Below, in pieces: positions 1 to 6,655 of a stretch of 39,802 nucleotides of DNA (position 1 is its first letter; the number at the start of each line of letters is the position of its first letter). Below the pieces are notes generated by a model, which did no database searches, was not told where the DNA came from, and worked only from the letters and a program-made list of their open reading frames with translations. A program made the translations under genes and the position numbers. Origin of the DNA: a bacterium (GTDB lineage: Bacteria; Patescibacteriota; Patescibacteriia; S139-126); assembly GCA_030666865.1 (NCBI GenBank), contig DAOUWZ010000010.1, positions 1 to 39,802 on the forward strand, in the 5' to 3' direction.

Positions 1-133
1 GCGCGGATACCTCCGCTTTCTTCCTCCTTTCCTCTCCGCGGTTCTTCCTCTCCCATCGGCTCTCCCAAATTTCTTTACGCAATCCCTTCGGGATTTACTT
101 CCCGAAACTTCGTATCATCCGCACGCGTTAAAC
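1..133 (+). other. attC-like recombination site, left end cut by window
   Basis: The right arm is complete: a stem strand at 111-126 followed by a GTTAAAC core (127-133) that fits the R' consensus GTTRRRY. The left strand (GCGCGGATAC at 1-10) pairs with GTATC-CCGC-GC of the right strand if two 2-nt bulges are allowed. The R'' core would lie just before base 1. Between them lie sub-hairpins, including AATCCC-TTCG-GGATT (81-95), and the CTCCCAAATTT block (63-72) that recurs in the other sites of this window. Assignment as attC is inferred from core motif, folding and position 5' of a cassette-type gene. Confidence 0.6.
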
Positions 134-192
134 GAAATTGCTACGGGGTCGCCTTAGAAAGTTTTATAATGTTTTCAAAATATTCTTAGATT

Positions 193-699
193 ATGCAAAA
201 GTATGTTTTCATAAAATATAATCCAGAGTATCGGGCTTTTTTCACTTCAGAAAAAAAGGAAATAGCTAAAACTCTTGGTTCAACAGCAAAAATTGAACAT
301 GTAGGCTCAACAGCCATTCCTGGTCTTGGCGGCAAGGGAATTCTTGATATCGTTGTGGGTGTTTCAAAATCAAAGTTGGCGGAAGCCAAAAATAAATTAG
401 AGGAAGCTGGTTATGAATTTCGTGAGAAAGCAAGTTATCCTGAAAGATTATTTTTCAGAATTGATTATCCTTACAAAAATAGAAAAAGAAGAATTCATAT
501 TCATCTCACGAAATTTAATGGTCAAGATTGGAAAGAAATTATTGGCTTCCGCGATTATTTATTGAAACACCCAGACGCTGTTGAACAATATGTTAAAATC
601 AAAAAAGAGGGAGTGAAAAAAGCCCTTGGTGATGGCGAGAAATACAGAAAACATAAAGAAGAATTTATACAGAATATTTTGAAGAAAGTATTATCGTGA
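193..699 (+). CDS. GrpB family protein (UPF0157, nucleotidyltransferase fold)
   Basis: The 168-residue product has the GrpB/UPF0157 signature: IEHVGSTAIPGLGGKGILDI near residues 35-54 (nucleotidyltransferase-type GS and Asp motif), then HIHL near 101 and the FRDYLLKHPD segment near 117 that is typical of the family. Length is normal for a single-domain member. Substrate is unknown for the family, so none is assigned. It is the only gene between two attC-like sites and points toward the downstream one, as gene cassettes do; GrpB-like proteins are common cassette cargo. Inverted arms follow the stop (701-720) and precede the start (138-153). No clear ribosome-binding site is visible. Family call is firm, function is not. 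Confidence 0.88.
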   Translation: MQKYVFIKYNPEYRAFFTSEKKEIAKTLGSTAKIEHVGSTAIPGLGGKGILDIVVGVSKSKLAEAKNKLEEAGYEFREKASYPERLFFRIDYPYKNRKRRIHIHLTKFNGQDWKEIIGFRDYLLKHPDAVEQYVKIKKEGVKKALGDGEKYRKHKEEFIQNILKKVLS

Positions 700-746
700 C
701 GGCGACCCTACGCAACTTGCTCCACTTCGTTCCGCACCACGCTGCG

Positions 747-766
747 CCTGCCTGCCGGCAGGCAGG
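747..766. repeat. 20-bp perfect palindrome CCTGCCTGCCGGCAGGCAGG
   Basis: A perfect G+C-rich palindrome. An identical copy lies at 3144-3163. Here it sits between the GrpB stop codon and the R'' core of the next attC-like site. In one frame it reads LPAGR, a peptide I associate with in-frame insertions in proteins of candidate-phyla bacteria (knowledge, not shown here). It behaves like a small dispersed repeat. Confidence 0.85.
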
Positions 767-791
767 CTCTTCTCCCTTTGGTCGTCGGGAC

Positions 792-891
792 ATATAACAA
801 GGGATATACGGTTCGGGGCTCGGCTCGGGCTTCACCCAAATTTTTCTTCCGCTTCGCTACAGAAAAACTTCGCATATACCAAACGTTAGGC
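792..891 (+). other. attC-like site ending the GrpB cassette
   Basis: Left core ATATAAC (792-798) and stem strand GGGATATACGG (801-811) pair with CGCATATACC (871-880), followed by right core GTTAGGC (885-891). The centre contains the shared blocks TTCACCCAAATTT and TTCCGCTTCGCTACAGAAAAACTTC seen, with variation, in the other sites. Size is 100 nt, within the usual attC range. The left core does not match the expected complement of this cassette's own start (GTTAAAC), so this cassette end has probably been rearranged; a palindrome insertion lies just upstream. Confidence 0.65.
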
Positions 892-1383
892 AAAATCCTT
901 TTAAATTATTTAATAAACACTATGAAAAAATTTTTATTTACCCTGCCAATTATTGGCATTCTATTTTTTACTACCGCCTGTTCCAATGAAGATATAACTG
1001 AAAAAACGGCACGCGAAAGAGCTAATTTTTATATTGGCATTGATGAAAATGTAGACACGCTAATTCAAGCCGAAGCACAAGCCGAGGGCTGGAAATATGC
1101 AGGCCAGGATTATAACCATGAATTAATAAAAACGGGAGTTACTGAAGCACCATTTATAACAACATTCAAATATTGTTTCAAAAATCCAGACAATGAAAAT
1201 CACACAAGATGCTTATTTAAAACTTATATTTTTGATAATCAATATTGGGATTGGGCTCCGCTTGTTGGAACAGTATTAGAAGAAAATAATGGAAACTTTA
1301 TAAAAATTTCTTCAGATAAGCTCTGGCAGGGGGATTACGACACCCCCCTTTTTAAATAATAATTTAAAAGGACATCGCCTAAC
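885..1383. repeat. Terminal inverted arms of the lipoprotein cassette (885-910 / 1358-1383)
   Basis: The first 26 nt of the cassette (GTTAGGC, four variable bases, then TCCTTTTAAATTATT) are the reverse complement of the last 26 nt (ending GCCTAAC) with three mismatches, all in the four variable bases. Standard attC theory predicts pairing of only the 6-7 nt core (own start with own R''); here pairing continues about 19 nt into the cassette body and reaches the stop codon. Confidence 0.85.
922..1359 (+). CDS. Cassette-borne putative lipoprotein of unknown function
   Basis: The frame is open further upstream, but ATG 922 is preferred because it starts a classic lipoprotein signal: MKK, a hydrophobic stretch to about residue 17, and a TTAC lipobox giving Cys20. 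The mature part (about 125 residues) has two Cys residues around a short loop (YCFKNPDNENHTRC) that could form a disulfide. I recognise no family. It lies alone between two attC-like sites. The region before the start and the region after the stop are near-perfect inverted repeats (885-910 with 1358-1383), and the left one contains the cassette core. The final codons hold GGGGG/CCCCC arms followed by five T, a possible weak terminator. Confidence 0.75.
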   Translation: MKKFLFTLPIIGILFFTTACSNEDITEKTARERANFYIGIDENVDTLIQAEAQAEGWKYAGQDYNHELIKTGVTEAPFITTFKYCFKNPDNENHTRCLFKTYIFDNQYWDWAPLVGTVLEENNGNFIKISSDKLWQGDYDTPLFK

Positions 1384-1400
1384 ACGGCGTATCTGGCTCC

Positions 1401-1809
1401 GCGAGCTAAATAAAATATATATTTATGAAATCATTTCCAGTGTCTGCAAATGTAGAATTTGTTAAAAAAATTACATCATCAGAACAACTAAAACAAAAAA
1501 CTAATATGTGCGTACTGGATGTAGAATCTAAAAAATTTTATATATACAGGGATAGTTCACGGAAACAAGGTTGGCTTAGTAAAGAAATCTATGTATTAGA
1601 AAATAGCGAAATTAAATTTCAGGAAAAGGATGAAATAAAATATGAGCCAAAAGAGATTCCGTCAGACGCTTATTTATGTGAACATGATTCGGTTAAAATA
1701 TATTCCATAAAAAAATTAGACGAGGAACAACTAACTAAAATTAAAAATTTTTTAGATTCTCTTGATAATAAATGATTTCATAAATATATATTTTATTCTT
1801 AACGCTCGC
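1401..1809. repeat. Inverted repeat bracketing the 1425-1775 ORF
   Basis: Arms 1401-1433 and 1773-1809. From the outside in: GCGAGC/GCTCGC, then a short unequal segment (TAA versus TCTTAA), then 24 nt of perfect complementarity (1410-1433 with 1773-1796). The left perfect arm contains the ATG and first codons, and the right arm begins exactly with the TGA stop. The outer GCGAGC/GCTCGC pair matches the place where sibling sites have a small hairpin (for example GGCTTTTTACAAAAGCC at 3104-3120), suggesting insertion into that hairpin's loop. Confidence 0.85.
1425..1775 (+). CDS. Unknown 116-residue protein nested in an attC-like site
   Basis: I do not recognise the family. The protein is soluble in appearance: no signal peptide or membrane helix, alternating Lys/Glu-rich strands and helices, one MCVLDVESKKFYIYRD segment that looks like beta-strand, and a C-terminal helix (EEQLTKIKNFLDSLDNK). 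Codon use resembles the neighbours and the frame is clean, so it is probably real. The start ATG and stop TGA both lie inside the perfectly matched inverted arms, so mRNA from this unit would put the start codon and the stop codon in one duplex. That could restrict translation unless the arms are unwound. Confidence 0.65.
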   Translation: MKSFPVSANVEFVKKITSSEQLKQKTNMCVLDVESKKFYIYRDSSRKQGWLSKEIYVLENSEIKFQEKDEIKYEPKEIPSDAYLCEHDSVKIYSIKKLDEEQLTKIKNFLDSLDNK

Positions 1810-1859
1810 TTCGCCCAAATTTTATTTTCTTTATCTGTTGTTGCTCCGCAAAATTATAA

Positions 1860-2225
1860 CAGGTAAAGAAAATAAAACTTCAGATACGCCGATATGTTAA
1901 GGGTCAAGAAAAATTAAAAAATGGATTTTATAAGCCGACGCCAACAATAACTAAAAATCATAACGGTTCTTCAAAAGAAATTCCTGCCAACTTTATGGAA
2001 ATGAATGAATTTTCAGTAATTAGTGCAGTTTTATACTGTGGTCATACATCATCTCATAGCTGGATGAATAATTATTCCATTGGTGACGACTTTCTATTTG
2101 CATATCACTCAAATCCAAACAATCCTATTCCGGATAATTTTTTTAAGTTCGGCCGCGGTATAATAAAAAACAAAAAAACTGGTTCAATTAGTAATAAAAA
2201 ACAAGATTATGAAAACAGAAATTGA
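1860..2225 (+). pseudogene. 5'-truncated gene fragment behind a cassette junction
   Basis: The reading frame is open from 1860 through the attC-like right arm to the stop at 2223-2225, but the first usable start codon is ATG 1995. Upstream codons from about 1917 to 1994 still read like protein (NGFYKPTPTITKNHNG, SSKEIPANF), with no ATG, GTG or TTG among them. This is what remains if the 5' end of a gene was replaced at the GTTAAGG crossover point. The readable part contains SAVLYCGHTSSHSW and IPDNFFKFGRG, but I do not know the family. If ATG 1995 is used, the product has 76 residues. It overlaps the next gene by 17 nt. Confidence 0.55.
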
Positions 2226-2931
2226 TATAATTTTAGGTGAATTATTAATTTTTCAACACCCCGAATATTTTATACCTAAATTTGATATAGAAAAAAATAA
2301 AGGAAATAAATTTAACTCACAAAAATTAAAAGATTACCAGGAGCTTATAAGCGGGATTAACTGGTTTGTTAAAAAAATATCCAGATATGAAATATTTTTT
2401 GATGAATTTTATCCGGATACAAACAAAATTACAAAACATGAAGCTCTCGAACATCACATACATGCGTATTTAGAAGATTTAGAAACACTAAAAAATAAAC
2501 TAATAAATTTTGTTGGAAAAATTAAAAATGATTCAAAGAAACAATTTCAAAACAAAGATGAAATAAATAATTACTTCGTTGGAATGAAAGATAAAATTTA
2601 TGAAGCTTTTAGAAACGTATCTGAAAATAGATCTCCTCATCGCCATGGTAATTATCGTTTTGTTGACACTCACGTTATTGATGGAGAAGCAGCAAGTATG
2701 ATGTTAGGTGACAATTTTGCTGATATGTTAACAGAATATGGTCAGAATAAACTTCAGAAACAAGAAGAGGAATCATTTGAAAAAGGAAAAAAATATTGGT
2801 CTCAAAATGCGCAAAAAAACTTCAATCAGGTGCAAGGATTAACAAATGAAATTATGAAAATAAATAAAAAGCTTTTATTTAAACTAATTGATATTAGACC
2901 ATACGGTATTAAAAATATAAAAAACAAATAA
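2209..2931 (+). CDS. Unknown 240-residue helical protein, cassette-borne
   Basis: A soluble, charged, mostly helical protein without signal peptide or membrane segments. Visible segments are an N-terminal part (ELLIFQHPEYFIPKF), a long Lys/Glu helix region around 60-130, and a His-rich patch (SENRSPHRHGNYRFVDTHVIDGE, described in pieces: SPHRHG then DTHVIDGE near 145-160). I do not recognise it; a nucleic-acid or HEPN-like helical fold is possible but not supported by a motif I can name. Its ATG overlaps the end of the truncated gene upstream, so the two were probably co-expressed before truncation. It ends about 150 nt before a half attC-like site. Confidence 0.7.
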   Translation: MKTEIDIILGELLIFQHPEYFIPKFDIEKNKGNKFNSQKLKDYQELISGINWFVKKISRYEIFFDEFYPDTNKITKHEALEHHIHAYLEDLETLKNKLINFVGKIKNDSKKQFQNKDEINNYFVGMKDKIYEAFRNVSENRSPHRHGNYRFVDTHVIDGEAASMMLGDNFADMLTEYGQNKLQKQEEESFEKGKKYWSQNAQKNFNQVQGLTNEIMKINKKLLFKLIDIRPYGIKNIKNK

Positions 2932-3079
2932 TGTGTTTTGGGGCAAAGGGCATTCCCGCCAGAGGCGGACAGGCACCCCTTTAATTCCCCTCTTCCCCTT
3001 GCCCCTAAACAAAAAAAGAAATTTGAAAATTTTTTAAAACAAGTCCCGCCATTGCGGGACAAAAGAAAAGAAATACATC

Positions 3080-3143
3080 AGCTAACACGGCATATCTGGT
3101 TACGGCTTTTTACAAAAGCCTTCACCCATATTTGCCTCCGCTA
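3080..3143 (+). other. Half attC-like site (right arm missing)
   Basis: Core AGCTAAC (3080-3086), stem strand ACGGCATATCTGG (3087-3099), a hairpin GGCTTTTTACAAAAGCC (3104-3120) and the shared block TTCACCCATATTTGCCTCCGCTAC match the left half of the family. The expected right strand (CAGATATGCCGT then GTT) is absent. The match stops exactly where the 20-bp palindrome begins at 3144, after which chromosomal sequence continues. This marks the right edge of the first island. Confidence 0.65.
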
Positions 3144-3163
3144 CCTGCCTGCCGGCAGGCAGG
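3144..3163. repeat. Second copy of the 20-bp palindrome
   Basis: Identical to 747-766. It lies at the break point of the half attC-like site and is followed by AATGACAGTGG, the kind of TGACA tail that also follows the palindrome at 20809-20832. Confidence 0.85.
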
Positions 3164-3215
3164 AATGACAGTGGCGTAGGAGCAGGGGTGACAAAGTGAA
3201 TTATCAGGGGGATTA

Positions 3216-4259
3216 TTACAAATAATCCTTATCAATAATCTCTTTGGTTATATATTGTTCCAATTCTGACGAAGTAATCTTTGAGTCAGAGATGATTTGC
3301 TTGCGTTTATTGGTAAATTGTTTCCGAGTTTTAATGCCGTCCCATAAAGTTTTTTGCCAAAGCATAGCTTTGCGTTTTTTGAGAAAATTCAGCCAAAGCA
3401 ATTTATATCCGATTATGATATGAAATATATATTTGATAAAAAGGGTTAAAGGCAGGTTTTTGTATAAAGTCCAAACAATATTCCGGTATGTATTTTGAAT
3501 AGCGAAATCTGACATTATGCCAGTTGAAGCTGAGCCGACATGATAGCAAATAGCTTTTTCCGCCAATAAGGGTTTGAATCCAGCGTGCAAGGCTCTAAAA
3601 CCTAAATCTAAGTCTTCTGCATAAGCGAAAAAATTGGAATCAAAATAATCATAAATAATACTGGATTCAAAACCAGTAGAAATTTGTTTTTCATGCCGAA
3701 TAGCTTCCAATAATTCTCGGGAATAACAAGCCGCGCCAGCTGACGGACAAAACATGGTTTTATTTGTTTGTTTGATATTGAAAGTAATACCTGATTTCAT
3801 TAGTTCAATTCCTAAATTATCAATTTTAGCTGGTTTATCCATTTGCATCATTTTTGACTGCACCATGCCAATTGGTCGAGCGGTCCGACCGTTTTTAGAG
3901 CGGTCGGATCGCTCTTCTTTAAATGGTTTAATTAGTTCTGCTAAAAAATCAGGTTCTACTTTTGTGTCATTATTCAAAGTTACTATGTATTCAGTATCAT
4001 TATTTTCCAAAGCTAGTCTGACATTAATATTATTTCCTTCAGCAAATCCGGTATTGTTATTATTTTCAGTAATAGTAATTTGATCCCAGTCATCATAAAG
4101 GTTGTGTAGAGTAATCTTATCTTCTCTGGCAGCGCCTTGAATTAATAAATAAATATGCCAATCCTTTATTGTTTGCAATTTCAAAGATTCTAAACACTGG
4201 ACTGTGAGTTTAGGTTTATTCAGATGTAGTATGGAAATGGCTATTTTTGTATTAATCAT
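3216..4259 (-). CDS. Family 2 glycosyltransferase (rhamnosyltransferase-like)
   Basis: The 347-residue protein begins with a GT-A fold: strand IAISILHLNKPKLTVQCLES, then NTGFAEGNNINV (residues 69-80), the metal/sugar-nucleotide motif TLNNDTKVEPDFL (94-106) and the AYAEDLDLGFRAL acceptor-side motif later on. These are typical of rhamnosyl-type GT2 enzymes acting on the cytoplasmic membrane. A hydrophobic stretch near the C-terminus may bind the membrane. Residues 116-128 (ERSDRSKNGRTAR) are encoded by a palindromic insert (3878-3914). The start overlaps the upstream flippase stop by 4 nt, so they form one transcript. It probably uses dTDP-rhamnose made by the rfb genes downstream, an inference from context. 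Confidence 0.88.
   Translation of the reverse strand: MINTKIAISILHLNKPKLTVQCLESLKLQTIKDWHIYLLIQGAAREDKITLHNLYDDWDQITITENNNNTGFAEGNNINVRLALENNDTEYIVTLNNDTKVEPDFLAELIKPFKEERSDRSKNGRTARPIGMVQSKMMQMDKPAKIDNLGIELMKSGITFNIKQTNKTMFCPSAGAACYSRELLEAIRHEKQISTGFESSIIYDYFDSNFFAYAEDLDLGFRALHAGFKPLLAEKAICYHVGSASTGIMSDFAIQNTYRNIVWTLYKNLPLTLFIKYIFHIIIGYKLLWLNFLKKRKAMLWQKTLWDGIKTRKQFTNKRKQIISDSKITSSELEQYITKEIIDKDYL
3878..3914. repeat. Palindromic element inserted in frame in a glycosyltransferase gene
   Basis: Arms GAGCGGTCCGACCG (3878-3891) and CGGTCGGATCGCTC (3901-3914) are complementary with one mismatch around a short A+T loop. It is far richer in G+C than the surrounding gene, keeps the reading frame, and codes for a very polar 13-residue stretch right after the DxD-like motif region. 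This resembles the behaviour of Rickettsia palindromic elements, though the sequence is unrelated as far as I can tell. Confidence 0.75.
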
Positions 4260-5521
4260 GTTTTAATTATACCTTTTTTGAATATTTGTTCACAGGCGAC
4301 AAAAATTATCAAACCAGCAATTATTTCTGTAGCAACCGTAGCCCAAGCAGCGCCAAAATAAGAATATTTAGGTATTAATAAAAAGTTTAAACTTAAATTC
4401 ACTATCAAGCCAATCGCGGTAGCGATAGTATAAATTTTTTGTTTACCAAGTGCGTTTAGGGTATATAGCCAGACATTAGCTAGATAAGAGAAAAATACGG
4501 CAATAGTTAATATATAAAAAATATTTATTGCTGGTAAGAATTCATTTCCGTAGAGCATGGGAATCAAATGTTTTACTATCAAAGATGATATTCCTAAAAT
4601 TAAAATTCCAGCTAAAGCAATTAAATACAAAGATTTTCTATATAATATTTTTGTTTGCAGTAGAGATTTTTTAGCTAGATTTGACAGTTTAGGATAAATT
4701 GACATCATAATAACATAGGCAAAAAAAGACAAAGAAAAAATAAGCAAGTAAGCGGCGTTGTACCAGCCAGTAACTTCGTCAGATTTCATAAATGACAACA
4801 TGATAGTATCAATACGGAAATAAATAATCACAAACACATTAGCCAAAGCCATTGGCATAGCTTGTTTTATAAAGTATTTGATCAGATTTTTGTCAAACGA
4901 AATTGATAGTTTAACGAATTTATTTTTTATAATAATCAGAGATACAATAGTGCCGTAAAGCGCTGTATAAAAGTATGACCAAGTAATTTGTGATAATGAA
5001 TGATTACGCGCAGCTATTATTATCAGAATTAGCAGTAAAATATGTTGAGATATTTTTACAAAAGCATCGAGTTTAAAATTTTCATAAGCTTTGAATAAAG
5101 ATCTCAAAAAGTCAGAGGCGGTGTAAAATATTACATATCCGCCAGCAACATAAATCAAATTTTTTATAAAATCTGGCTTATTGATGAATTGAATAGTTAA
5201 TAATATTAAAATAAAAGTTATTAAACTTATTATTAGCTTAATTCCCAAAAAATTGCTTAAATATTTTTCCAGTTTATCTTTATTGGTTGAAAATTCTTTA
5301 ACGCTTATTATAGTTAGGCCAAAATCAGATATTACTAGCCAAAGTTGAGCAAATGCGATAATAAAAGCAAACTGCCCATAAATAGTATCCCCGAGCACTC
5401 TGGCAATAATCACTGTAGTGCCAAATAAAATAATCATGGATACTGTTTCAGATATTGCCAACCATGATGTATTTTTGATTAAGATTTTTTTTATTGAATG
5501 CATATATTTATATTTTATCAT
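4256..5521 (-). CDS. Polysaccharide flippase (Wzx/RfbX-type, MOP superfamily)
   Basis: The 421-residue polytopic membrane protein has about 12 hydrophobic helices. The N-terminus carries the typical first-helix segment of polysaccharide transporters (NTSWLAISETVSMIILFGTT, VIIARVLGDTIYGQFAF), and the central region has LANVFVIIYFRIDTIMLSF, a frequent motif in this family. It is expected to move lipid-linked glycan across the cytoplasmic membrane. An internal ATG at residue 7 (5503) is an equally good start; no ribosome-binding site decides. It is the first gene of a two-gene minus-strand unit with the glycosyltransferase. Confidence 0.9.
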   Translation of the reverse strand: MIKYKYMHSIKKILIKNTSWLAISETVSMIILFGTTVIIARVLGDTIYGQFAFIIAFAQLWLVISDFGLTIISVKEFSTNKDKLEKYLSNFLGIKLIISLITFILILLTIQFINKPDFIKNLIYVAGGYVIFYTASDFLRSLFKAYENFKLDAFVKISQHILLLILIIIAARNHSLSQITWSYFYTALYGTIVSLIIIKNKFVKLSISFDKNLIKYFIKQAMPMALANVFVIIYFRIDTIMLSFMKSDEVTGWYNAAYLLIFSLSFFAYVIMMSIYPKLSNLAKKSLLQTKILYRKSLYLIALAGILILGISSLIVKHLIPMLYGNEFLPAINIFYILTIAVFFSYLANVWLYTLNALGKQKIYTIATAIGLIVNLSLNFLLIPKYSYFGAAWATVATEIIAGLIIFVACEQIFKKGIIKT

Positions 5522-5612
5522 TTAAATTATCAATTTCAAATGTTAGATCCTTGATCACCTGCCTGTCATTGCGAGGCATAAGCGGACAGGAGTCCGAGAT
5601 GACAGGGTGGGA

Positions 5613-5659
5613 TAAACATAAGTCCGACTTCTGAGTCCTAGAAGTCGGACTTATGTTTA
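5613..5659. repeat. Perfect 20-bp inverted repeat (hairpin)
   Basis: TAAACATAAGTCCGACTTCT (5613-5632) and its exact complement (5640-5659) flank a 7-nt loop. No T-run follows on either strand. It lies between divergent units, so it is not needed as a terminator; a dispersed palindromic repeat is more likely. Just upstream, CCTGTC...GACAGG (5562-5590) forms a further imperfect palindrome. Confidence 0.85.
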
Positions 5660-5701
5660 GATTTTATGTATAGATTTGTAGATTTAAAATTGGAATAAGG
5701 G

Positions 5702-5732
5702 TGTAGTGGCAGAGCAATGCTCTGCCACTACA
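5702..5732. repeat. 15-bp arm palindrome, single-base centre
   Basis: TGTAGTGGCAGAGCA, one A, then TGCTCTGCCACTACA. Perfect arms. It stands in the intergenic region before the 5804 gene, about 40 nt before a TATAAT at 5769-5774 that could be its -10 box. It could be an operator or a dispersed repeat; nothing in the sequence decides. Confidence 0.8.
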
Positions 5733-5803
5733 TAAATATATTGGTGTAAATTATTATCAAAATTAGGTATAATTAGATTGTTATAATACATCAATATTTG
5801 TTT

Positions 5804-6655
5804 ATGAGCATAAAAGCATTTAGTCTATTTTTGAATATTATTTTAGGCATGGGATTGTTATGTCTCATTATTTGGTTGGTAATACAAGACATCGATCCTG
5901 ATGGTTATCGAGAAATTGAATATAGTTTAGAAAATAAGAGTAATTTAGTGACTGGACCAGAGCCGGCAGCTAGAATATTGGGTGAATTTGAAGATCAAGG
6001 AATAAAATATTGGGAGGCGTTTATTGATCCAATTTATTTTGATTTGTATATTCCAAGACTTTATAACTCAATTACTATGGAAGTAGTTTATCGTGTCCAC
6101 AACCAGCAGATTTTGGAATTTGGCGGTTTAGGTACAGACGAGGGATGGAATTTTACTTTTAGACCAGGGGAAAATGAATTGTTGAATAATTTAGATTGGT
6201 CATGTAATAAATTTAATAAAGTAAAAATATGTAAAAATCCAGATAGCACTAGTCCTGAATTAACGTATCAGAATATAGATGAATTTTGGCGTCAGTTGAA
6301 TGATGAAAAGATAATTTTATATTTTTCACCTCGGCCAAAAAATTATGAATATGATTATTTAAATTTGAACACCGATTTGAGTTTGTATGATTATTTGATT
6401 ACTGAATATGACGGGTCAGAAGATTTTGGTAATGGTTGGCGAAGGAGAAAAGCATTTTTTTCATCAGAAGATTTATGGTTGGCTGGACATAAATATAAAT
6501 TTATTTTATCCGCTCCAGAGCTTGATCAGCGTGGTGGAGAAATTCAAATTGCATCAATAAAATTCATTTTAGAAAAAGAACCGATTACTTGGCAAAATAT
6601 TCCAATAAAATTGAAGAGATTAATGGCAAGACTTAAAAGTAAAATAGGCTTATGA
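5804..6655 (+). CDS. Membrane-anchored exported protein of unknown function
   Basis: The product has one N-terminal membrane helix (about residues 5-27) followed by about 255 residues outside the membrane, rich in aromatic residues and beta-strand-like segments (IKYWEAFIDPIYFDLYIPRLYN; EGWNFTFRPGENELL; KYKFILSAPELDQRGGEIQI). This suggests one or two beta-sandwich domains. I do not recognise the family. Start ATG 5804 is preferred to the TTG 6 nt upstream. A TATAAT lies 30 nt before the start without a convincing -35. Its stop overlaps the next start by 4 nt, so the two are translated together. Confidence 0.7.
   Translation: MSIKAFSLFLNIILGMGLLCLIIWLVIQDIDPDGYREIEYSLENKSNLVTGPEPAARILGEFEDQGIKYWEAFIDPIYFDLYIPRLYNSITMEVVYRVHNQQILEFGGLGTDEGWNFTFRPGENELLNNLDWSCNKFNKVKICKNPDSTSPELTYQNIDEFWRQLNDEKIILYFSPRPKNYEYDYLNLNTDLSLYDYLITEYDGSEDFGNGWRRRKAFFSSEDLWLAGHKYKFILSAPELDQRGGEIQIASIKFILEKEPITWQNIPIKLKRLMARLKSKIGL

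Larger units (their letters stand above)
1377..1902 (+). other. attC-like site interrupted by an inverted-repeat-bounded ORF
   Basis: Left half: core GCCTAAC (1377-1383), a perfect complement of this cassette's own start GTTAGGC at 885, and stem strand ACGGCGTATCTGG (1384-1396). Right half: stem strand CAGATACGCCGAT (1881-1893) and core GTTAAGG (1896-1902). The two stem strands share an 11-nt perfect match (CGGCGTATCTG). They are about 480 nt apart because an ORF flanked by inverted repeats (1401-1809) lies inside. The right half also has a long AT hairpin (TTTTATTTTCTTTA arm near 1820 pairing with TAAAGAAAATAAAA near 1864-1877). Alternative: two adjacent attC sites each lost one half. Confidence 0.6.

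Noticed and set aside
708-893. Minus-strand frame of 61 codons over the attC-like site
   Set aside because: It consists of attC-like DNA and the palindrome (reading CLPAGRR); there is no start context and no protein-like composition.
2938-3168. Plus-strand frame of 76 codons ending YLPAGRQE
   Set aside because: It crosses G+C-rich repeats and the half attC-like site. The composition comes from repeats and no family is visible.
3754-4083. Plus-strand frame antisense to the glycosyltransferase
   Set aside because: The minus-strand gene has clear GT2 motifs; this frame is its shadow.
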